From: Planococcus citri
Lineage: Eukaryota; Arthropoda; Insecta; Hemiptera; Pseudococcidae
Reading direction: 5' to 3'
Length of the DNA stretch: 64,000 nt
Assembly: GCF_950023065.1 (NCBI RefSeq)
Contig: NC_088680.1
Location: forward strand, 11,954,559 to 12,018,558
Positions within the stretch are counted from its first letter, which is position 1; the number at the start of each line of letters is the position of its first letter. This document shows positions 55,978 to 64,000 of this stretch, one piece after another. Both the position numbers and the translations under genes were made by a program. The notes under the pieces were generated by a model, which searched no databases, was not told the DNA's origin, and was given only the letters and a program-made list of their open reading frames with translations.

Positions 55978-58900
55978 AAACTAGATAACCCGTTTTTCGC
56001 GCATACTGCGCTCCTCTTCTAGACGTGAATTGTTCATTTTGAAAATTTTGAAAGTATCTTTTTTCGCCTATAATTCCCAAAAAGTCTTGCTTTTTGCTAA
56101 CATTGTTATTGTTGCTTTTTGCCGGAAATTGTGAAAGTTTATGGCTGTTTTAATAATTGACAGAAAAAAAAATTGTTTCAAAGCAAAAATTCCAATAATT
56201 GTTACTTTTTCATCAAAAATAACCCAAAGCGTAAATTGTTCTCTAAAATATCCTGAAAAGCATCACTCTGTCATCGCTTTATCATTCATTAAAATAATGT
56301 CCTACTTTTCTACAAAAATTGAAAAAAAGTATCAGCTTTCTTATAACAATTGCCTGAAAAGTCATGGTTTCATTTAAAGTTGGCAAAAATGTCAAGTTTT
56401 AGGCAAAATTGCGAATTAGGCTACCTAAAATTCCAAAAATACTTGTTTTTTTCCTACAGTTGAAATGAAACTAACACATCGGATTGGATCCAATACCACA
56501 TAACTGAAAATTTCAAAGTTTCACTTAACTTTGACCTGGAACTTTTTAAAGCTTTCTTCAAAACTGCGAATGTGTCAAAATGTATTTTATGGCAAGCTTT
56601 TTCTAAGCAGACTATGAGTACTCTAAATATTGGTTCGGTACTGGAGAATACTTCAATAAAATACTTACTTGACACAATTTTAGAAATATTCCAAGATTTC
56701 CGAGTCAAAAATGCAATTAGGAATTTCCTTAAAACGTGATTCTAATTTTGTCAAGGACTCACAAAAAAAATTCAACCCCTCAGTTGAAAAATCTAAACTC
56801 CTACATATAGCAGTAGAGATTTTCCCAAATAATCTGAAACTTACTTAAGTTGATGAAAAAGTGAGATGCTAGATATAACCACTCCAGAACTCAAAAAAAT
56901 GAAACCATGGTTCCAGGATTAATTTTGATACCCAATGTGCTAAAAACAGCACTTTTTCATGTGTACATCAACACCGTTGTTTTTCTGTTTTGAGCTATTT
57001 AAAAACTTTTTAAAGCTCCCTTCAGAAACTTTTCAACTTTTGATAAAAACCATCACAACTAAAGTTTAAAAGGTATTTTCAAATTAAAATATTATTGAGT
57101 AGTAGAGAATACTGATTGTATGAAGCTTTTTCATGTTTTTTAAGCTTTAGGATTTCATTTAAGCTTTCTTCAAAACTGCGAATGTGTCAAAATGTATTTA
57201 ATGGCAAGCTTTTTCCAAGTAGACTATGAGTACTCTAAATTGGTTCGGTACTGGAGAATACTACTTTTTTATGTCATATCTGAAGCTTTCTAAAAAAATT
57301 TCAGCTTTAAGCTTCCTTCAGAATTTTGCGAATATGGTCAAAAAGTATTTTTTGGGGAGCTCTTTTTAGGGAGACTATACATACTTGAAATATTCATTGG
57401 ACACTGGAGAATTTTAATTGTTCTTATGAAGTATGACGCTTTTTGAACTTTTTAAAGCTTTAAGCTCCTCCATGACTCACCCCACAACCTCACCAAAAAA
57501 ATAACTCCAGATTCAAACTGTACGACCTCGAAAACATATCAATCGACATATCACACAATAATATAAGAAACATTTGACATTTGAGTGAACTTTAAGCTTT
57601 TTTCAAAACTTTACGAATATGGTTAAAAAGTATTTTTGGCAAGCACATTCTAGGTAGGCCATACATACATTAAAATAGTTATTGGGTACTGAAAAATTCT
57701 AATTGTTTATGTCATGTATAACGTTTTTTGAACTTTTTCGAGCTTTGAACTTTTTCAAGCTTTGAACTTTTTCCAAAATTCTACAAATATGGTCAAAAAA
57801 CATTTTTTGGCAAGCTCTTTCTAGGTACACTATACGTACTTGCGCGTATACATCGACACAGTCATTTATACTGCCTTGAACTTTTTGAGCTTTTTGAAGC
57901 TTTTCAAAGCTTTAATCAGAACTTTCCAAAGTTTTGATACCACAACCCCACCAAAAAACTGACTCCAGATTCGAACTCTACGACCTCGAAAACATATCAA
58001 TCGACATATTACACAATATAATATAAGGAAAATTTGACATTTGAGCTTTTTTGAGCTTTAAGCTTTTTTCAAAACTTTACGAATATGGCCAAAAAGTAGT
58101 TTTTGGCAAGCACTTTCTGGGTAGACCTCTTACGTAATTTAAAATGTTTATGGGGTATTGAAGAATTCTAATTGTTTACGTCATGTACAAAGCTTTTTCA
58201 ACTTTTTCGAGCTTTAAGCTTTTTATATAACTTCACAAATATGGTCAAAAAGTATTTTTTGGCAAGCTCTTTCTAGGTGGACCATATGTACTTTCGCGTA
58301 TACATCGTCACGCTTGTTTATACTGTATCATTTTTGAGCTTTTTGAATCTTTTGAAAGTTTTTTTCAAATTTTTTTGAACTTTTGACCAAAACCTGCACA
58401 TCTACGGGTCAAAAGCTTTTTTTTGAGACATCGTCGAACAAAATTGGTTCGGCGGTTCTTCCAAACGAACGATCACAAAAAAAAACACCTTGCTATTAAT
58501 ATATAGATATTGAGCTTTTTTTGAGTTTTAAAGCACAAATTTTTTGTGAACTTTTTTCTTCAACATTTGACTTTTTTAGATGCTCTTTCAAGGTATAATA
58601 TACGTACTACTGTGAATACGTGACATATGCTACATATAGGCTAAAATCAATTATTGAGCTTTTTTGAGCTTTATGGCACAACTTTTTTGTAAACTTTTTT
58701 TTTGACATTGGACTTCTTTTGATGCTCTTTCAAAGTATAATATACATATTTCTCTATATATGTCAAATGCACTACGTATAGGCTAAAATCAATTATTGAG
58801 CTTTCTTGGGTTTTAAGGCACAACTTTTTTGTGGACTTTTTTCTTCAACATTTGACTTTTTTAGATGCTCTTTCAAGGTATAATATACGTACTACTGTGT

Positions 58901-59675
58901 ATACGTCGAATGCGCTACGTATGGACAAAAATCAATTATTGAGCTTTTTTGAGCTTTACGGCGCAACTTTTTGAACTTTTGATTAAAACCTGCACATCTA
59001 CGGGTTAAAAGCTTTTTTTTGAGACTTCGTCGATCAAAATTGGTTCAGCCGTTCCTGAGATCTCGCTGTCACATAGAATCAATTGTTGAGCTTTTCTGAG
59101 CTTATGACAAAAAATTTTTGTAAGCTTTTTCTTTGACATTCAACTTTTTTTATGCTCTTTCAAGGTATAATATATGTACTACTGTGTATACATCGAATGC
59201 GCTACGTATAGGCTAAAATCAATTACTGAGCTTTTTTGAGCTTTATGGCGCAACTTTTTTATGAACTTTTTTCTTCGACATTTGACTTCTTTTGATGCTC
59301 TTTCAAGGTATAATATACGTACTTCTCTGTATACCTCAAGTTGGCTACGTATAGACAAAAATCAATTATTGAGCTTTTTTGAGCTTTAAGGCACAACTTC
59401 TTTGTGAACTTTTTTCTTCAATATTTGACTTTTTTAGATGCTCTTTCAAGGTATAATATACGTACTACTGTGTATACGTCGAATGCGCTATGTATGGACA
59501 AAAATCAATTATTGAGCTTTTTTGAGCTTTATGGCACAACTTTTTGAACTTTTGATTAAAACCTGCACATCTACGGGTCAAAAGCTTTTTTTTGAGACTT
59601 CGTTGATCAAAATCGGTTCAGCCGTTCCTGAGATCTCGCTGTCACAAGAATCCGGTCATAATTTTAATATATAGA
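55978..59675. repeat. Complex repeat, possibly a non-autonomous retroposon with internal satellite
   Basis: It begins near ACTAGATAACCCGTTTTT and ends near TTTTAATATATAGATT, with GGTTCAGCCGTTCCTGAGAT shortly before the end. Such openings and endings are common in RTE-like arthropod retroposons (recalled, not searched). Inside, segments recur with steps of about 610 bases (56.56 and 57.17 kb, CTGCGAATGTGTCAAAATG) and about 457 bases (57.51 and 57.97 kb, ACGACCTCGAAAACATATC). No reverse transcriptase frame was found. Confidence 0.5.
58505..59660 (+). repeat. ~143-bp tandem array, eight copies
   Basis: The word ATTGAGCTTTTTTGAGCTTT recurs at about 58511, 58655, 58797, 58940, 59097, 59227, 59370 and 59513. 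Most steps are 142-144 bases; the two odd steps (157, 130) flank a copy of an ACCTGCACATCTACGGGT module also seen at 58.39 and 59.56 kb. Confidence 0.88.
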
Positions 59676-59689
59676 TTGAGAATCAAAAA

Positions 59690-61430
59690 TCGATCGATCG
59701 AATAAGAAATTGTTTTTTTGAAAAATTATCTATTGAAAAAAAAACGTAAAATGCGAGACATCCAAAGAAAAAAACTAATACGTACCTAATAATTTTGAAA
59801 ATAATCGATGAAATTAATTTGAATTTTGATGGGAAACCCTATTTTTCAGATTAATAGAAATTGTTTTTTCATTTCGAATATATAATTGATCATATGGGAT
59901 CGCAAATTGTCCATGAATTGAATTTTGATCGAAAAGTCTTATTTCTAGAGGTAAAAATTGATTCTGATTCTTACAATTAGGTACATTTGAATACTACAGA
60001 TCGTAAATTAAGATTGAAAATTTAAAAAAAAAACGATTTCAAGGTTCAATAAATTTATTCACAAGATCGATTTTATTCTTGTGACTGGAAGTAGGTATGT
60101 ATTTCGAAACTAAAATTTGATTATAATTTTTTATTTCGATCATGATCGGTCACATGGAATTTTTTTTTTTTTTTTTTTGTGTTTATAATTACAAGATTAT
60201 TACACCCTACGTAAGATTATATTAAATTTGTCAGGTTGTGTTTTTTAACAAGAGTAATAAATTTTTCCATTTCGGAGGGACTGTCAGGGATGGAGAGAGA
60301 GAAGATCAAAACTGAATCAATTTTTTGAGTTTAGATCAATCGATTATTTGAAACTGAGACTGATTTTTCATTTCGAATATGATCCATCGTATGGGATCGA
60401 AAATCGCAAAGAAATTGATTTTTGAGGTTTGTCATTTGATCGATTTTTGATCATGATTGGAAAAGCCTTAATTTGGAGAAAAAAATTGTTTTTTTTTTCA
60501 TGTAATTTCAATTAAAAAAATGATCGATCAGGTATACAGGATTTAAAATCGAAGATAAATAACGAGTTTTGAAATTCGATCAATCGATTTTCTATCATAA
60601 TCGACTTTTGATCAAAAATTTATAGGTACTTGAATCTGAAACTGATTTAATTTCATTTCGAACATGATTAATCATCTTGACTGGAAAATCATCATTTTAC
60701 ATCGATCAGGATCGGCTTTTGATGTAGAAGTCTATACCTACTTTTGAGACGAAAATTGATTTCACATTTCGAACACGATCGATCTGATGGGGTCTAAAAT
60801 CCCGGTGAAATCGATTTCCATGGTTCCTCAATAAATCGATTTTTTCTTATGATGGATTGTTAATTGGGAAATCTTGGTTTGAAGGCAAAAATTAATATTT
60901 TATTTCTTCTGTGATCGATCAAATGGGATCGAAAATCACCGATAAATCAAATTTTGAAGTTCGATCAATAATTTTCGATCTTGATTGATTTTTTGGGGGG
61001 AGGGGGGGGGTTGGCGGAAATCTCGCTTCGTAGGTCGAAATTGATTTCCTATTCCGATTATAATCCATCACATAATACAAAATATATGAAATAAATCGAT
61101 TTTTGAGATCAGATTATAATCGGTTTTTGATCTGAAAATCTTACCCTGTTGGCTGAAATTTATTTTTCATTTCGAATATGATCGCGGTTATTTAAAATAA
61201 AAAATCGTAAATATTCGACTTCAAGGTTGCGATCCATCGATTTTCGCTCATGATCGATTTTTGATCGGAAAATATTGCTTTAAAGACTAAAATTGATTCA
61301 TCATTTCAAGCATGATCGCTCATACACAGGATTTAAAATCGGAAATGAAGAGATTTTTGAGGTTTTCATCAATCGACTTCCTAACATGATCGATTTGTGA
61401 TCGATAAATATTGCTTTGGAGACAAATTCG
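59690..61430. repeat. ~132-bp degenerate array with GATCGAT and CATTTCGAATATGATCG words
   Basis: CATTTCGAAYAYGATCGATC-like words occur at about 59871, 60380, 60655, 60768, 60905, 61040, 61172 and 61304. The later copies are spaced 132-137 bases. Copies are diverged. No gene. Confidence 0.75.
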
Positions 61431-62376
61431 AACAATGCGCTAAAGTTCACGTGAAAATTCCTATTTATAGGCCAATGATAATATTAGGTACATATGTACA
61501 AAATGGCAGATCACACAATATTTGAATTTCATCATCAAAAGAGAGTTATGGTTGAAATGAGATGGAGGGGGGGGGGGGGAGAAAAAAATATGTAGAACTC
61601 CAAGACATTTTATCAACTTTTTTATGCTTCCTGAAAATAAAATATCATGAATTTGTTTAATATTTACCTAATTTAAATTCAAATTCAAAACCTTTCATTG
61701 GCTCTGAATGAAATTTGCGAGTTTTTTTATCTCAAGTTCAATGTTAAAATTGACAATGAGCTTGAAAGATATTTTTTTCAGGGTTGATTTCAATGTTTTA
61801 TTTATTATATTTAGACCAAGATAATAATTATTCAACTTTCTTACAGTTTTAGGACCCCAAATTATGAAAAACACTGAAGAAATTTCAAAAATTCTAAATC
61901 CTGGTCTCAAAATTGGAAGAAGAGATATGTAGATTTGAAATTTCAGAAGTTTTCTACTTAATCAAGCAAAAATACTCGAATTTCTTCAGCAGATTAAGTA
62001 GGTATAAATTTAACGGTAATAAAGGAAATAATACTTCACAAAAAAATCACAATCGATACACTTGGGATAAAATTATAACGCTTGGTAACTCGTTAGGTAA
62101 TCATCCAGGTCAATAAACCTAGCCTTTTACATACACTGGTGTAATTTGGGTTGCTGTGTTACCGAATAAAAGGTAATGAACTGAATTCACAATCAAAACA
62201 CGCAACAATGCTTTTTCAACAAAACCGTATAGCGTAGCCAGACTTTTTTTTATTGAGATGGGCACAGGAAAAAAAAACCTTAACACATATCCAACATTTT
62301 CGAATTTCAGTCATTAAATTATAGGATAGGTACTCTTATGATGAAAAGAAAAAAAAAAAAAAATCCTAAAAAATTT
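61431..62376. other. No gene seen; downstream flank of b561 gene B
   Basis: AT-rich, short open frames only. Confidence 0.5.
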
Positions 62377-62390
62377 TATCAAATGAAAAT

Positions 62391-62396
62391 TTTATT
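62391..62396 (-). terminator. Polyadenylation signal of b561 gene B
   Basis: AATAAA on the minus strand, 131 bases downstream of the stop codon at 62527. A second AATAAA overlaps the last codons (62533-62538) but is less likely to be used. Confidence 0.55.
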
Positions 62397-62526
62397 CGGG
62401 TAAAAATACCACAAAAGGTCACCTTTTGATTCAACATCAGTATACTCTGGTAAGTAAGTAGGTACATATTTGAACAAGCGAAATACAATGTATGAATACG
62501 TGTGACAATGAGTACATTCACATTGT

Positions 62527-62689
62527 TTATAATTTATTTCGACTGGGCATATTATCTTGTAGACGGGGGTACCTCTTGTAATCCACATTAGACACGATAT
62601 AAATTACGAAGATAACGAATAGAGTGAACAGAACGCCAGACAGATTGAGCAGTATAGCTTCGAATGATTGGTCCTTGTATGTCTTCTCA
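62527..62689 (-). CDS. b561 gene B, last exon with stop (163 bases)
   Basis: Acceptor TTTTTACCTCTCAG. Encodes a final membrane segment (AILLNLSGVLFTLFVIFVIY) and the tail ending PSRNKL. Confidence 0.93.
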
Positions 62690-63713
62690 CTGAGAGGTAA
62701 AAAAAGAAAAACAAAAAATATGAGAATCGATAAGTAAAATAATTATTGCCTATCTCTTTGACTGAGAGCTGCTTCACAGTATACCTACCTATCAATTAAA
62801 ATAAATAGGTAAATTATAAAGAGATAAGAACCTACAGTTTGAACATAGCTTTCTCATTGATCCCAGACACCACTGCTACGACAGCCAATACAAGTAGAAT
62901 TTGACCAATGAATCTGTGATAAGGCATCAATAAGGCGCGATTTTTGTTCGCAATGCCCGGATACAGAAACGAATACAATCCAGCAATCGTCTAAAAACCA
63001 AAATACCATCGTCAGAAGGAATACTGTATAGATGAATAATCGAACATAATTCCAACTTAAGATCAAAAGAGCAAAGGTTTCTTCTCATATAAGTAGAAAA
63101 GGATAAGGGTAGAAAAATGCAAATGATGCCTCTTACTTGAGCAATATACACAATCACTGTTAAAATTCCAATCCAACTATGCAACGTGTAATAAGAAAAG
63201 AAACCTCCCTTAGAAGGGAAAGCTGCCCATATTCCAAGCATCGCCAATATACAGCTGACAGATTGACCGATTGCGTGAATCAATTTAAGGGTGTCTTTGG
63301 GCTGATTACGAAGTATGCGAAATGTAAGAAGACCTGAGAATAATGAAAACATTACCAACGAGCTAAAATATTGCCTAAAAATATCTACTCAGGTAAATGA
63401 TACCGGCTGGTATCTATGTTTTAAATTAAATAGGTTTGTACAGAATAGGTCAGGTCGAGTAAGATGCTTCAGCTATGTTCATTGTTCAAAATGGATTACT
63501 TACTGTTTCCATTCAAGTATATGAAACTTATACATAATAATACTATGTGCCAATTGACGCTTCTCGATGTGGGGAACTTTAGACCTCCAGCATAATGGAA
63601 TATCCAATATATGATCATGAACAATGGTAACAAGCCAAGTACTTGGATCAAGCCAACCAATGGCATGAATCCTTTCAGGTTTTCTTTCACGCTGGGGTCA
63701 TTATTGTCTTGAG
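62527..63713 (-). CDS. Cytochrome b561, gene B, four exons, 5' end outside the window
   Basis: Exons 63713-63504, 63333-63137, 62990-62836 and 62689-62527 join in one frame to a TAA stop, with GT-AG introns of 146-170 bases. Exons 3 and 4 have exactly the same lengths (155 and 163) as those of gene A, and the intron phases are identical. The four heme-type histidines are in VNWHIV, KLIHAI, YTLHSW and MPYHRF. The first exon here begins with an acceptor (AAATTTCAG) inside a codon, so the start codon is in an exon beyond 63.72 kb, not recognised up to the right edge. Function should be ascorbate-linked transmembrane electron transfer, as for gene A. The sequence differs clearly from gene A, so the duplication is not recent. 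Confidence 0.93.
62836..62990 (-). CDS. b561 gene B, 155-base exon
   Basis: Acceptor TTTGGTTTTTAG, donor AAACT|GTAGGT. Encodes TIAGLYSFLYPG, the histidine in MPYHRF and GINEKAMFK. Confidence 0.93.
63137..63333 (-). CDS. b561 gene B, exon with second and third heme histidines
   Basis: Acceptor CATTATTCTCAG, donor GCTCAA|GTAAGA. Encodes LLTFRILRNQPKDTLKLIHA and YTLHSWIGILTV. Confidence 0.93.
63504..63713 (-). CDS. b561 gene B, exon with first seen membrane segment
   Basis: Starts after AAATTTCAG, encodes QDNNDPSVKENLKGF through VNWHIVLLCISFIYLNGN, and ends GGAAACA|GTAAGT. No in-frame ATG precedes the hydrophobic part, so the start lies upstream. Confidence 0.9.
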
Positions 63714-64000
63714 CTGAAATTTAGATAGGTAATGTCAATAAAAATCATTAAAATAGCCAACCTTGATCTGATAATGAGCAATGAAAAAAAATGAATAACA
63801 ATAAGTAGATAATTCTATTTCTAATTCATAATTCAGTAAGGTATTCTGAGATTATTAAAAATAATTAAAAATTGAGAAAAAATTGATAGAATGAAAAAAT
63901 TGATTCAAAAATAGTTGAAAATGACGAAAGTAATTAGAAGAATATAAAAACAGACATTACCTTACATATTTGTACAAATTTGAAGAAAAAAAATCATTGA
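63714..64000. other. Intron or upstream DNA of b561 gene B
   Basis: AT-rich; no further coding exon of gene B recognised before the window edge. Confidence 0.5.

Overview
The window looks like nuclear DNA of an arthropod, most likely an AT-rich insect. The coding exons are split by GT-AG introns, there is a decayed mariner transposon with TA target duplications, a cadherin-type signal-peptide exon and two cytochrome b561 genes. The many 'taggtaggtacct'-like runs and the low GC recall sternorrhynchan Hemiptera such as mealybugs or aphids, but that is an impression and not a proof. Nothing resembles bacterial operons or CRISPR. Coding DNA is a very small part of the window; most of the rest is repeats, foldback structures and transposons.

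Layout. At 0-1.6 kb lies the first coding exon of a cadherin-like gene on the minus strand. It runs off the left edge, and its intron holds a 73-bp tandem repeat. From 1.6 to 16.3 kb there is no convincing gene: there are diverged tandem repeats, two fragments of a foldback family, a 1.5-kb minisatellite with a 31-bp unit and a long pyrimidine-rich stretch. From 16.3 to 22.5 kb there is a 6.2-kb element with long (about 600 bp) inverted termini. Each terminus carries the same mirrored mini-exons with conserved splice sites, so transcription probably runs inward from both ends. At 25.28-26.61 kb there is a complete but dead mariner on the minus strand. Next to it (26.75-28.47 kb) is a second terminal-inverted-repeat element holding a tRNA-like sequence, a Harbinger-type MITE and a 21-bp satellite. 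The stretch 30-34 kb has NRF-1/Ewg-like palindromes, a 48-bp-arm hairpin and a set of recurring small hairpins.

From 37.1 to 46.3 kb (minus strand) a four-exon cytochrome b561 gene can be assembled completely: 241 residues with all four heme histidines. Its introns are filled with arrays of about 148 bp and about 120 bp, the latter switching orientation. Upstream, at 47.3-47.7 kb, an exon encodes a 136-residue membrane protein with five proline heptads. A likely non-coding first exon sits at 53.1-53.3 kb. From 54.4 to 61.4 kb there are a 1.3-kb foldback element and two long tandem arrays. At 62.5-63.7 kb is a second b561 gene with the same exon lengths and phases. Its 5' end lies beyond the right edge.

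The two b561 genes are tandem paralogues, probably membrane reductases that pass electrons from cytosolic ascorbate to the far side of a membrane. The best candidates for something undescribed are the convergent-exon element at 16.3-22.5 kb, the proline-heptad membrane protein (perhaps in a shared transcript with b561) and the hairpin family at 32.1-33.7 kb.
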